Shown: positions 26,428 through 34,967, counted from the first letter of the stretch. The stretch is 64,000 nt of DNA from Sediminicola sp035798135 (GCA_035798135.1 JAPFBR010000004.1:62001-126000); one strand, 5' to 3'. A program made the numbers and translations. Notes: a model not told the origin generated them from the letters alone.

Positions 26428-28906
26428 TTCCCACTAAATTAGTTGGCAATTCCACACTAAAAATTGTCTCCTTGCCCATTTCACTATTAAAACTTACGGT
26501 TCCCCCCATTAGTTTTACATATTGTCTTACAATATGAAGCCCCAATCCCGTTCCTTGTATATTTACAGCATTTGCTGCGCGAAAGAAACGTTCAAATAAA
26601 TATTCCTGTTCCTTTATGGGAATCCCAATTCCAAAATCCTTGATTTCTATAACTATATGGGACCCATTATTGGCTATACCATAAATAATATCCTTATTCT
26701 CCCCTGAATACTTAATGGCATTGGATAGCAAATTAATAAGCACGTGGCTCAATAACTTGGGATCGATAAACACCAACAAATCTTGTTCTGCACCATCGAT
26801 TACAATATTCTGTCCCTTTTTCTTATTGGGTTTCATTTCTTCTATCAATGTCTTTGAGAACTGTACCAGATCAAATAGTTGGGGATTTGCATTTACCTTG
26901 CCTTCTTCCAGCTTGTCCAAGGATAAAAAATCGTTTAAAATCCCTACTAAATTTTTTACATTGATCCTGATCCGTTCCACATACTTCTCTATTTTGATTT
27001 CATTTCCAGGCTTATTTTGTTTGGAAATCAAAATTGCAGAAGACAAGATGGCACTCAATGGCGTTCTAAATTCATGGGATGCCATGGACACAAAACGCGA
27101 TTTTAGATCACTTAGTTCTTGTTCCCGCTTAAGGGCGTGCCGTATTTCCCGTTCCACCTTTTTTTGATGGGTAACATTATTATAAACAAAAAGGGCAAGC
27201 GTATGAACATTATTTGCATTGTACAAAGGCCTGGAGTTTACGGCATAGATTTTTTTTTCAAAACCTACTTCAAAGGAAAACTGTTTCCCAAATAACGTTT
27301 CCTGTATATTCTCCTTGAATTTTAAAATCTGATGATCGGAAAAAAAAGGAATCTCATCTATGGCTTTTCCTTCCACTTCCTCCTTAACCAAGTTTATATG
27401 CTTTAGTTCCTCTCCCTCCACATAAACAATCTCAAATTTATCATTAAATACCACGATGGCACCCTTTGGCAGGTTTTGGGCAATGGCGGAAAGCATTGCC
27501 TGACTTTGGGTGGCCTTGTTTTCTGCCTCCCTAGTTTCCTTAATCTGGTCCTCCAAATTCAAATTTACTTCCACCAATTTTTGTACTGTATACGTAACCT
27601 CTTTGGTACGCTCCTTAACACGTTCTTCCAATTTCTTACCCTGCTCTATAAGCTTGTTTTTACTGCGTTGTAGTTCTGTAGTATTTTTGTGATGCTCTGT
27701 GGCTATACTTGCCAGCTTGATCATATCGACCAGGATGACCTTTTCAATAAATTGTGGTTTTCCCGGTCGCTTTTTAAAAACAATCAGATTTCCCATTACT
27801 TCACTCTCGGAGGAAATGATCGGAAAGGACCAATACCCACAAATACCATGCTTTATGGCCAATTTTTTTAATTCATTGTTATCCTCTATCTTGGAGATAT
27901 CCTCTACAATCACCTCCTTTTGTGTATGCTTTTTTTCCTTTTCAGTATCCTTCCCAGAAGTTAGGACCAAACCGGCCATAGCTTCAATTTCATTTTTAGA
28001 AATATGTCCATTTTTAATGTAGTGCCATGCAGCCTGTCCGTCATCAAAAAGTCTAATAATGAAAATAGCTTCCTTGATATTCTCATGCAAGACCGAAATA
28101 AGTTCCTTTTCAATTTCCTTTATTGGACGAATTGTCGTTATCATTTCCAAAATATCTCTTATGCGATCTTTGGTCTGTTCTTCTATTTTAGTCAATGTGA
28201 CATCGTTTTGAACCCCGATAAAATAGCACAATTCCAAAGCCTCATTATGGACGGGCGTAATGTTTAATTCGTTCCAAAACAACGTGCCATCTTTTTTATA
28301 ATTTCTGAGGACTACCTGACAGGATTTCCCATTTTCCAAAGCTTCTTTGATTTCCCCAATCCCCTTTTGTTTTCTGTCATTGGCCTGTAAAAACCGACAG
28401 TTCCGGTTCAGGATTTCTTGTTTTGAATAACCTGTCATCTTAACAAAGCCATCATTACAATAAATAATTGGTAGATCTGGTAGGCGCGCATCTGTAATTA
28501 TAATCCCATTACCTGCAGCTTCCAGGGCCATATTTCTTAAGTGCAACATTTTCCTATTGGTTTTGTTTAGAAAAACATCTCTTAAAAGAAGTAAGAAGTT
28601 CCCGTTTTTTAGGGCGACAAATTTAATCTCCACTTCCAGAAGCTTAATTCTGGTTCTATGGATCTCCGTTTTTTCTTCTTCCAATAGCCTGGAAAACAAT
28701 GATGTTATACTTTCTTTATTTGGTATTATCAAAATTTCATCCAGATTCTTATGTAGCAATTCCTTTGCTTTGATTCCCAAAATAAGGGCCGCCGATTTGT
28801 TTGATTTCAAAATATTGCCCTGCGCATCTGTAACCAAGATTCCCTCTGAGGTAGATTCAAAGATGGTATGTAGTAATGTAATATCTAATGTTTGGTTCTC
28901 CATCAT
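26405..28906 (-). CDS. Multi-PAS sensor histidine kinase
   Basis: A soluble kinase of about 833 residues. It has PAS domains at about 10-115 and 120-245 (the second with GNGIIITDA, CNDGFVKMTGYS and NCRFLQ followed by KGTLFWNELNITPVHNE, a LOV-like layout but with NCRFLQ), a GAF-like region (about 255-405), a coiled coil, a third PAS (about 475-595), HisKA with FVSMASHEFRTPL and HATPase with GTGLGLHIVRQYV. ATG 28906 is preferred to the TTG at 28915. The start of the operon has an FNR-type promoter, so kinase and regulator are probably autoregulated. Confidence 0.9.
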   Translation of the reverse strand: MMENQTLDITLLHTIFESTSEGILVTDAQGNILKSNKSAALILGIKAKELLHKNLDEILIIPNKESITSLFSRLLEEEKTEIHRTRIKLLEVEIKFVALKNGNFLLLLRDVFLNKTNRKMLHLRNMALEAAGNGIIITDARLPDLPIIYCNDGFVKMTGYSKQEILNRNCRFLQANDRKQKGIGEIKEALENGKSCQVVLRNYKKDGTLFWNELNITPVHNEALELCYFIGVQNDVTLTKIEEQTKDRIRDILEMITTIRPIKEIEKELISVLHENIKEAIFIIRLFDDGQAAWHYIKNGHISKNEIEAMAGLVLTSGKDTEKEKKHTQKEVIVEDISKIEDNNELKKLAIKHGICGYWSFPIISSESEVMGNLIVFKKRPGKPQFIEKVILVDMIKLASIATEHHKNTTELQRSKNKLIEQGKKLEERVKERTKEVTYTVQKLVEVNLNLEDQIKETREAENKATQSQAMLSAIAQNLPKGAIVVFNDKFEIVYVEGEELKHINLVKEEVEGKAIDEIPFFSDHQILKFKENIQETLFGKQFSFEVGFEKKIYAVNSRPLYNANNVHTLALFVYNNVTHQKKVEREIRHALKREQELSDLKSRFVSMASHEFRTPLSAILSSAILISKQNKPGNEIKIEKYVERIRINVKNLVGILNDFLSLDKLEEGKVNANPQLFDLVQFSKTLIEEMKPNKKKGQNIVIDGAEQDLLVFIDPKLLSHVLINLLSNAIKYSGENKDIIYGIANNGSHIVIEIKDFGIGIPIKEQEYLFERFFRAANAVNIQGTGLGLHIVRQYVKLMGGTVSFNSEMGKETIFSVELPTNLVGNGNNTNN

Positions 28907-29039
28907 ATGATTCAAATGCTAAACGGTCCTATATACAGGTATTGGCATTGGAGGGAATACCATGGAAAATATCTTCAATTATAGGTAAGTTCTGACTTTA
29001 AACCTTATTGAGCTATGAAAGGAGAATAATTCACCAAAT

Positions 29040-29082
29040 CAAATATAGGATTGATGGTGGTTCTTGGAAATGATAAATATCA
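29040..29082 (-). promoter_or_regulatory. FNR-type operator plus consensus -7 box of the kinase-regulator operon
   Basis: Operator TGATAAATATCA (29071-29082) is followed on the minus strand by TATATTTG (29040-29047), a full TAnnTTTG match, start-to-start 35 nt. Predicted transcript start near 29035, about 130 nt before the kinase start. This implies that the receiver-CRP protein controls its own operon. Confidence 0.65.
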
Positions 29083-29193
29083 TCATTTGACCCCAAATAA
29101 AAATACCCATTTTGAATACTCCTATTACAAAATTAAGCTTCTATTGTATTTATCCATTCGATCATTTGAATTTCCCAAGGCAACAGTGTTAAC

Positions 29194-29236
29194 TGACATC
29201 CATCATATGCCATCTCCACCCAGGTCATTAGATTTA
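29194..29236 (+). promoter_or_regulatory. FNR-type operator plus -7 box of the DUF302 gene
   Basis: Operator TGACATCCATCA (29194-29205) is followed by TAGATTTA (29229-29236), start-to-start 35 nt. Transcription near 29241 leaves a 14-nt leader and rules out the longer frame that begins at 29051. Confidence 0.65.
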
Positions 29237-29254
29237 CGAAAAATCAAGAGAGAT

Positions 29255-29644
29255 ATGAGCTACTATTTTAAGAAATCGTTCCATAACGCAGATTTTGACG
29301 ATATGGTTACAAAAACAATCGCCGCTTTAAAGAATGAAGGATTTGGCGTGCTAACGGAAATTGATATGAAAGCCACCTTAAAACAAAAATTGGATGTTGA
29401 CTTTCAAAATTATAAAATTTTGGGCGCCTGTAACCCACCATTTGCCTACAAGGCATTGCTTGCCGAAGACAAGATAGGAACCATGCTTCCTTGCAATATT
29501 ATTATACAGGAAAAAGAGAAAGGCCATATTGAGGTGGCGGCCGTAGATCCCAATGCCTCCATGATGGCCGTTGGGAATAAAGATCTTTCTGAGATCGCCT
29601 CCCAGGTTACCCAAAAACTAAAGAACTTTATTGCCCATCTTTGA
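29255..29644 (+). CDS. DUF302 domain protein
   Basis: A 129-residue protein starting MSYYFKKSFHNADFDDMVTK; the ATG at 29255 is fixed by the promoter just upstream. It matches DUF302: an N-terminal helix with AALKNEGFGVLTEIDMKATL, then ILGACNPPFAYKALLAED, MLPCNIIIQE and VAAVDPNASM. These proteins are often seen with redox and heavy-metal stress genes; function unknown. A predicted cytoplasmic protein with its own FNR-type promoter. Confidence 0.88.
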   Translation: MSYYFKKSFHNADFDDMVTKTIAALKNEGFGVLTEIDMKATLKQKLDVDFQNYKILGACNPPFAYKALLAEDKIGTMLPCNIIIQEKEKGHIEVAAVDPNASMMAVGNKDLSEIASQVTQKLKNFIAHL

Positions 29645-29660
29645 TTGTGTTACCTTATCA

Positions 29661-29941
29661 TTAATAATTTGGTGTCCCTAACAATTGTTGTCTATGCTGA
29701 TTTTCAGGTTTTGTAAATAGAAAGGATCTGGCTTGGCGCATCCATAAATAATTGGGATGCTCCTTTGAGATTTTTTTCAAGACATCGACTGCACGCATGA
29801 TCAATACCCTATCCTTGGAATATGAAAATTGAACAAGCTATCAAAATCCTTTTGGTTATTAATATTTATCCTCAATTCCTGTACCTTGGCTAAAGACCTT
29901 AGATTCCCGCCCTGTACGTATTTGATTAGCTCCAAAGTCAC
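29661..29941 (-). pseudogene. Frameshifted small gene coupled to the SDR gene
   Basis: A GTG at 29941 overlaps the SDR stop as GTGA. From it the frame reads MTLELIKYVQGGNLRSL, then KVQELRIN and DFDSLFNFH before a stop. In the -1 frame, starting at 29822, it continues YSKDRVLIMRAVDVLKKIS, EHPNYLWMRQ and so on to TAA at 29661-29663. One extra T in CATATTCC would join the halves into about 94 residues. The sequence resembles a small helical-repeat (HEAT-like) protein common in this phylum. Likely a recently inactivated gene, or a sequencing error. Confidence 0.5.
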
Positions 29942-30699
29942 GATCCGAGCATTCCACCATCTACTACATGTATGCTACCAGTAATATAGGAACTTTCATC
30001 CGAGGCCAAAAACAAGGCCAGTTTTGCAATTTCTTTTGAATCGGCATAACGTTTTAAGGGAATAGTATTCTCAAAACCTTGGATCACTTCTTCTGGATTT
30101 TCTGGGGAGATATCCTTTTCAATGCGCCGCATCATATCATTATCAACAGGTCCAGGGTGAATGGTATTGACCCGTATTTTTCTATCGGCACATTCCAAGG
30201 CGGCCACTCGCATAATTCCGATGACCCCATGTTTACTGGCTACGTAGGCTCCCAACCCTTGAAAACCTTTTAAACCGGCAACAGATGAGGTAATCATAAC
30301 ACTTCCCCCCTCTTCCATTTTGGGTAATACGTATTGGCAACCCAACCAGACCCCCTTAAGATTTATGGCTATAACTTTATCGAATATCGCTTCAGGGTAG
30401 TCAACCAAAGGCTTGGAACAGCCTTCAATTCCAGCATTATTAAAGAAAATATCTATTTTCCCAAACACCTTCAAGGTTTCTTTAACATAAGCTTCTGTAT
30501 CCTTTACGTTGGAAACATCTGCAATACAATAAGAAAGATTTGGGTTATTTAACCCTTTCACCCCTTTGGTCAAACCTTTTTGATCCACATCAACGAGCAT
30601 CACCTTGGCTCCTTCGGCCAAGAATAAATTTGCGGTGGCCAAACCTATACCTCCGGCTCCCCCAGTAATAATGGCTACTTTGTCTTTTAATCTGTCCAT
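29938..30699 (-). CDS. SDR-family oxidoreductase (classical, 3-ketoacyl reductase-like)
   Basis: A 253-residue classical SDR. It has TGGAGGIG (about 13-20), DVD acidic cofactor residues at the second strand end (suggesting NAD), NNAG (about 88), Ser in ITSSVAG, and YVASKHG. The C-terminus ends GGMLGS as in many beta-hydroxy dehydrogenases. Substrate unknown. It has an FNR-type promoter with a short leader, and a frameshifted downstream gene overlapping by GTGA. Confidence 0.92.
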   Translation of the reverse strand: MDRLKDKVAIITGGAGGIGLATANLFLAEGAKVMLVDVDQKGLTKGVKGLNNPNLSYCIADVSNVKDTEAYVKETLKVFGKIDIFFNNAGIEGCSKPLVDYPEAIFDKVIAINLKGVWLGCQYVLPKMEEGGSVMITSSVAGLKGFQGLGAYVASKHGVIGIMRVAALECADRKIRVNTIHPGPVDNDMMRRIEKDISPENPEEVIQGFENTIPLKRYADSKEIAKLALFLASDESSYITGSIHVVDGGMLGS

Positions 30700-30720
30700 A
30701 ATAGAACTTTTTTATTAAGA

Positions 30721-30763
30721 ACAAGGTATCCATCCTATGACATCTTTGTAATGACAAATGTCA
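30721..30763 (-). promoter_or_regulatory. FNR-type operator plus -7 box of the SDR gene
   Basis: Operator TGACAAATGTCA (30752-30763) is followed on the minus strand by TACCTTGT (30721-30728), start-to-start 35 nt. Transcription near 30716 precedes the ATG at 30699 by about 17 nt. Confidence 0.65.
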
Positions 30764-30785
30764 CTGGGAATAAAATAATGTGGCT

Positions 30786-30860
30786 TTAAGAGTATTTCTT
30801 AAGGAAGAAGGCTATGCAGAATAGCAGTGCATAAAACGAAATGGCTATCAATGTGGTCAT
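30786..30860 (-). CDS. Possible 24-residue membrane peptide
   Basis: A short frame starts at ATG 30860, 10 nt beyond the end of the DUF2267 gene, and stops at TAA 30786-30788. The peptide (MTTLIAISFYALLFCIAFFL then KKYS) is one hydrophobic helix with a positively charged C-terminus, as in known small membrane proteins. It would be cotranscribed with the DUF2267 gene. No homology can be judged at this length, so this remains a candidate. Confidence 0.4.
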   Translation of the reverse strand: MTTLIAISFYALLFCIAFFLKKYS

Positions 30861-30870
30861 TGTATTGGTT

Positions 30871-31323
30871 TTAAAAAATAATATGGGAACAAATCATCAT
30901 TTTCAGATCCTTGGGAAGTCCATCCCGGATATCTTCCATCTCACCCGTAGAAACATATTTTCTGAGGTAAGTAAACGTGGTATCCACATATTGCTGGGCC
31001 ACTTCATCATTGTATTCAAAATCATTAACAGCAGAAGTACCATCATGGGCCCTTACAAGATCCAAAAATTCGGACATCCGCTTAACTTTTGGTTTTTTCT
31101 GCATCACATTCCAACCGTTAACATAAACTGCCTTTAAAAACATGGGCAATTGGGCTATAAACTGTAATGATTCCTCTATTGGAATTATATCGCGTAGCCC
31201 GTGTAACGTTGCCGTTAAAATTCTTCCTGCCTTATCACGATCATTACCAAGACCCATTTGCACGGTGTAATCTTTTAGAAAGGTATTCCCTTCAGTTGCA
31301 TATTGGTTGAAATTAAGTGACAT
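30871..31323 (-). CDS. DUF2267 domain protein
   Basis: A 150-residue soluble protein matching DUF2267: an N-terminal ATEGNTFLKDYTVQMG, then AGRILTATLHGLRDIIPIEE and IAQLPMFLKAVYVNGWN, the DUF2267 core in which paired helices align with LRdrLp..ea.qL.aQLP. The C-terminal third (about 95-150) is a second helical repeat ending in GLPKDLKMMI. Function unknown; members cluster with universal stress and USP-type genes. It has an FNR-type promoter. Confidence 0.85.
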   Translation of the reverse strand: MSLNFNQYATEGNTFLKDYTVQMGLGNDRDKAGRILTATLHGLRDIIPIEESLQFIAQLPMFLKAVYVNGWNVMQKKPKVKRMSEFLDLVRAHDGTSAVNDFEYNDEVAQQYVDTTFTYLRKYVSTGEMEDIRDGLPKDLKMMICSHIIF

Positions 31324-31346
31324 GTCCTAATTTTAAAGGTGGACAG

Positions 31347-31389
31347 TAAAGTTGGCAAATAGTTCCCGAGCACGAAATGACCTCGGTCA
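31347..31389 (-). promoter_or_regulatory. FNR-type operator plus -7 box of the DUF2267 gene
   Basis: Operator TGACCTCGGTCA (31378-31389) is followed on the minus strand by CAACTTTA (31347-31354), start-to-start 35 nt. The -7 box is the weakest of the set at its first base, but the TTTA end is kept. Confidence 0.55.
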
Positions 31390-31552
31390 TTTTGTACAAT
31401 TTCCTAAAAAGAATGACGGAAATTAAATTCTTTTCCTATCGCCTAGGCAACCTAAAGGAATGAAGTTATGATTATAAAGTCATGGAAAACACCTTCCTCC
31501 TTAAACCATACAATAAAAACGATGTAACGTATAAAATAGATAATTTGAGAGG

Positions 31553-32269
31553 CTATTCTTGCTTCACTTCTTTGTAGATATCGGTGGCCTCAATATAATT
31601 CTCTATGATCTGTGGGTCCATGGAGGGCTCATAATCAGAGGGTTCTATTTGTGTAAAGAAAAGGTCGCTGGACCCTCGCCTTTCGGGTAGATCCAATGCA
31701 CCTTGTACATATGAGCTCCAATCGAACAGTTGATATCCAAGACCATGATCTATACAGATAAGGTCTTTGTTGAACTTGACCTCATCTGCATAGCTTGTAT
31801 TGAGCATTTTAAAAATAGTTCCCAACAGCTGGGATGTATTTTTTGTAGTGTAGGTTGTAATCTGTCCCAATTCTCTACCCATCACACCAATTTGTGCATT
31901 ATAAGGTAGGTTTAAAAATAATATGGGCTTGTTTTTTGCGTCTGCCTCTGTGCTAATGGTAACCACATAAGTCCTATTCTCCTTTTTTTTGAACATACTA
32001 AAGAATGTAGGTTTGGATGAAAAAGGGGTCTTGCTTTTACGCAAGCGAAATTTAACTTTGACATCCTTTAATTCCGGATAATACGATAGTGCCGTGGCGA
32101 CCTGTTCCGTAATTTCGGTTGGTATTTCCTTATTGATCTGGTATTTGGCATAGATGGTGGAATCCAAGGTGTTTTCTTTGAATTCCTTAGTAGGTGTCTG
32201 TGCCATTACCGAAGCGGTAAATGACATGACGATAAGGGTTAGGGCCCACATCCTCCTGAAACTTTTCAT
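31553..32269 (-). CDS. Secreted M48-like protein with a degenerate HExxH motif
   Basis: Starting at ATG 32269 (an ATG at 32281 adds four residues), the protein has a signal peptide (MKSFRRMWALTLIVMS, ending VMAQ) and about 215 mature residues. LPYNAQIGVMGRELGQI stands where related secreted proteins of this phylum have a GHELGH-type zinc site, so both metal-binding His are replaced (Arg and Gln) while Glu is kept. KFNKDLICIDHGLGYQLFDW follows, like the third-ligand region. It is probably a catalytically inactive periplasmic or surface protein. The family link is by pattern recall, not a search. Confidence 0.5.
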   Translation of the reverse strand: MKSFRRMWALTLIVMSFTASVMAQTPTKEFKENTLDSTIYAKYQINKEIPTEITEQVATALSYYPELKDVKVKFRLRKSKTPFSSKPTFFSMFKKKENRTYVVTISTEADAKNKPILFLNLPYNAQIGVMGRELGQITTYTTKNTSQLLGTIFKMLNTSYADEVKFNKDLICIDHGLGYQLFDWSSYVQGALDLPERRGSSDLFFTQIEPSDYEPSMDPQIIENYIEATDIYKEVKQE

Positions 32270-32281
32270 TTCTAAATTCAT

Positions 32282-32773
32282 TTCACTCTATTTTTTAAAG
32301 GCCGACATATTAAAACAAGTTTTTCAGTGGGATTTTTTTTCCCCAACCAAGCACCTCATTACCATTATTCCTTTAATTTTTCATAGCCCTCTGAAATCAT
32401 TTGGTCGTGAAACATATTGTTTGTCAACCAGTATCACAAGAAGTCTACATTTAAAACATAACGTTTCAAAGTAATGAATGGTATAAATTAAGCACGTTTA
32501 TTTCCTGATAAGGCTAGGGGAATTAACACCTCAACCTCCTTGTATAGTGGTAATTAAAACAACAAAAGTGTTTAATGACTTTGGTTATTGAAGTGGATAA
32601 TCCCAATAAACAGAAAGGAATATGTATTGCACAGACTCCATAATTGACTGTTAAAAGCAGCATAATAAAGTCCCGATAGTTAGTGGGTAATAATGGATCA
32701 AAAAGCACCTTTGGATATGTAGACTTTGGATGGAGTTAATTTAAATATCCATTAATAACGTATTTGTTGCACC
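32282..32773. other. Intergenic region with a weak operator-like site
   Basis: No gene is supported in these 492 bp; a minus-strand frame at 32523-32708 has poor codon use and no start context. TGACTTTGGTTA (32576-32587) differs by one base from the operator consensus, and a TACCACTA lies at the -7 position on the minus strand (32545-32552). It could drive the gene at 32269 with a leader of about 270 nt, but support is weak. Confidence 0.4.
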
Positions 32774-33784
32774 TTAGGATATCAATGTTTCATAACCCAG
32801 TTCGTTCTTGGATACAATTCCCTTTTCCCAACAATCGATATTGTAAAAAGTAATTTCAGCAATATTGGCCAGTGCCTCTTTGGTAACAAAGGCCTGGTGA
32901 GGGGTCAGCAATACATTATCCAAAGAAAGGAGTTTTTTTAAGAGTTTATCCTTTAAGTCCCCCGATCTGGAATGGTCTTTAAAAAAAACTCCTTTTTCCT
33001 TTTCATACACATCTGTGGCGTATCCTGCTATTTCTTTTTTTTCCAAAGCATTGATCATTGCTTTGGTGTCTACTACTGCCCCACGGGCCGTGTTTATCAC
33101 TAGGGCGCTTTTTTTCATAGCTTTTAATTGAACCTCATCTATTAGATAGTGGGTATCATGGGTCAATGGAACGTGCAAACTGACGATGTCGGATTTTTTG
33201 AGCAATTCTTGTAAGTCAACGTAATTGACATCGTAATTCTTGATTAAGGTTTTATCATGGACCAGGTCGTTCGCCAATATGGTACATCCAAACCCATGCA
33301 TGATTTTTGCCATAATTGCTCCAATATTTCCTGCACCTATGATCCCAACTGTTTTCTTGTGCAGATCGAAACCTAAAAGATCATCTTGTAAAAAGTTATA
33401 TTGCTGCACTTGTGAAGAGGCCAGAACAATTTTTCTATTGAGTGCCAATAGTAATGATACTGCATGTTCTGCAATGGCGTAGGGCGAATAGTCAGGGGCA
33501 TTGGCTACCTTAAACCCAAAACGTTTGGCGCATTTAATATGGATATTGTTGAAACCGGCAGAGCGCAAGCTGATAAACTTGACCCCAAAGTCCCTTAATT
33601 TCTCCAAAACAGTTAAGGAAGCATCATCGCCGGAAAATATGGAAATAGCATCGAAACCTACGGCTTGGTGTGCCGTTTCCGAATCAAGGGCATTATGGGT
33701 AAAAACCACATGATGGTTATTTTTATTGGCTCTTTCTAAAAAAGGCACTTCAAATTTCTTAGCACTATAAACCAGTAATTTCAT
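32774..33784 (-). CDS. D-lactate dehydrogenase-type 2-hydroxyacid dehydrogenase
   Basis: A 336-residue NAD-dependent D-2-hydroxyacid dehydrogenase, starting MKLLVYSAKKFEVPFLERAN at ATG 33784 (an upstream frame is not used). It has VGIIGAGNIGAIMAKIMHGFG for NAD binding (about 150-170), Arg in VINTARGAVVD (about 230-240), a Glu in the following helix and His in LLTPHQAFVT (about 297). These residues fit lactate-type enzymes (LdhA-like), producing D-lactate during fermentation, in line with a low-oxygen regulon. It overlaps the lipoprotein gene by 20 nt and is last in an FNR-type operon. Confidence 0.9.
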   Translation of the reverse strand: MKLLVYSAKKFEVPFLERANKNNHHVVFTHNALDSETAHQAVGFDAISIFSGDDASLTVLEKLRDFGVKFISLRSAGFNNIHIKCAKRFGFKVANAPDYSPYAIAEHAVSLLLALNRKIVLASSQVQQYNFLQDDLLGFDLHKKTVGIIGAGNIGAIMAKIMHGFGCTILANDLVHDKTLIKNYDVNYVDLQELLKKSDIVSLHVPLTHDTHYLIDEVQLKAMKKSALVINTARGAVVDTKAMINALEKKEIAGYATDVYEKEKGVFFKDHSRSGDLKDKLLKKLLSLDNVLLTPHQAFVTKEALANIAEITFYNIDCWEKGIVSKNELGYETLIS

Positions 33785-34421
33785 TTTTTTCTTCTTTTCT
33801 AAATATGATATCTTGTTCTTGTAAGGCCAATACAATCAGTTTGATATAATCGTCTATGGTTTTATTGATGTTCTGGGGATCTGTTATATCTATTGTGCCC
33901 CTCCATATCAGTTGGCGTTCCTTACCTACACAGATACAGTATAAGGAGGTTTCCGCATGGTAGACCATAAACTCATCGTAGTAATTATCCCTATAATAAA
34001 TATCCTGATGCTCTAAATAGTCGTCCCTGAACCTGCCATAAACACCGTCAACTTCGGACAACCTCTTCCTAAATGTCTTTTTGCTTTCATAACCGGTTAC
34101 CTTGGTAAACAAAATGGCATCAAAATCTCGTTCTATAAGCAAATCCTCAACCGCTTCTATCTCTTGTTCCGACTTTTCTGAGGAAGTAAATTCCACATCA
34201 AAAAGATCCAAACTGCGCATGGCCTCTATCTTCCTTTTCGTAAATTCCTTGGTCAATTTGGTCTCAAAATCCACTCTGGCTTCCTCATTCTGGGTCATGC
34301 CCACAATGAGTACCTTATTGGCATCAAAAATCACTATATCCGGACTCTTCCAATTCTCCACCAATTGAATGGAGGAACAACTGGAAAGTAACAATCCCAG
34401 TACTATGACTATTTTTTTCAT
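33765..34421 (-). CDS. Predicted lipoprotein, DUF4136-like
   Basis: A 218-residue protein from ATG 34421 with a lipoprotein signal MKKIVIVLGLLLSSC (lipobox LSSC). The mature part has LVENWKSPDI, KVLIVGMTQNEEARVDFETK and a region with charged residues and Tyr-rich YYRDNYYDEF, resembling lipoproteins in which a small alpha/beta domain degrades stress-related substrates; the actual function is unknown. An upstream in-frame start at 34463 would put 14 residues ahead of the signal peptide and is rejected. Second gene of the 34893-32774 operon. Confidence 0.7.
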   Translation of the reverse strand: MKKIVIVLGLLLSSCSSIQLVENWKSPDIVIFDANKVLIVGMTQNEEARVDFETKLTKEFTKRKIEAMRSLDLFDVEFTSSEKSEQEIEAVEDLLIERDFDAILFTKVTGYESKKTFRKRLSEVDGVYGRFRDDYLEHQDIYYRDNYYDEFMVYHAETSLYCICVGKERQLIWRGTIDITDPQNINKTIDDYIKLIVLALQEQDIIFRKEEKNEITGL

Positions 34422-34473
34422 CTTTATTTTTTTATATATAATTGGGGCTAAAAGGAATGGCAATCTCCCTTCC

Positions 34474-34893
34474 TCAAGGTTTTCTCTTTTTCAGTATTCC
34501 ACCGGCGTAATTGAAAATTTCTGATTTAAGCAATTGGAAGTTCTCCAAAAAACTCACTACCTCGGCTTTAAGGGCCTCATGTTTTTGAAAATAACTCAAA
34601 TCACAGGCGTAATCGGTACATTCCAACATTCCTCCTAAATCTTTTCGATGTTTATCTATTGCTTTTAATACCGCTACCTTCCGCTCCTTGTTCTTTTTTA
34701 TCTGAGCTTGATAGGTTTGCAACCTTTCGAACAGGTTGGGCGTGTTGGGTTCAAAAAGATATGAATTCAATAAATTTTCAATAAAGGAAACCTCATCAAT
34801 TACCAGATGTAGGGATGACTTCCAATTCAGGGATTCCGCGTACAGCAACTCTACCTTTTTTTCTTGTGCTGTGTTTATATTACTTTTTTCCAT
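34474..34893 (-). CDS. Conserved hypothetical coiled-coil protein
   Basis: A 139-residue helical protein from ATG 34893 (MEKSNINTAQ). The predicted transcript start near 34909 lies inside a longer frame that begins at 34917, so that start is excluded. It has ELLYAESLNWKSSLHLVIDE and long Glu/Lys-rich helices; cysteines occur only as ECTDYAC. I do not recognise the family. It is the first gene of an FNR-type operon with a lipoprotein and a D-lactate dehydrogenase, and spacing to the next gene is 52 nt. Confidence 0.6.
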   Translation of the reverse strand: MEKSNINTAQEKKVELLYAESLNWKSSLHLVIDEVSFIENLLNSYLFEPNTPNLFERLQTYQAQIKKNKERKVAVLKAIDKHRKDLGGMLECTDYACDLSYFQKHEALKAEVVSFLENFQLLKSEIFNYAGGILKKRKP

Positions 34894-34913
34894 GGTGCAG
34901 GTTAATTCTAAAG

Positions 34914-34956
34914 GCAAGATATTACCAACGTGCCATTATAAAAATGATAAAAGTCA
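34914..34956 (-). promoter_or_regulatory. FNR-type operator plus -7 box of the 34893-32774 operon
   Basis: Operator TGATAAAAGTCA (34945-34956) is followed on the minus strand by TATCTTGC (34914-34921), start-to-start 35 nt. It lies in the short gap after the MBL gene of another operon. Confidence 0.6.
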
Positions 34957-34967
34957 TAACCATAAAC

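Noticed and set aside
29051..29254. Upstream extension of the DUF302 gene
   Set aside because: The predicted transcript start near 29241 and the family start MSYYFKK show that the 68 extra codons are not used.
32523..32708. 61-codon minus-strand frame in the gap before the D-lactate dehydrogenase gene
   Set aside because: Composition is unlike protein from this genome, no start context or promoter, and no family resemblance. The nearby weak operator does not fit its start.
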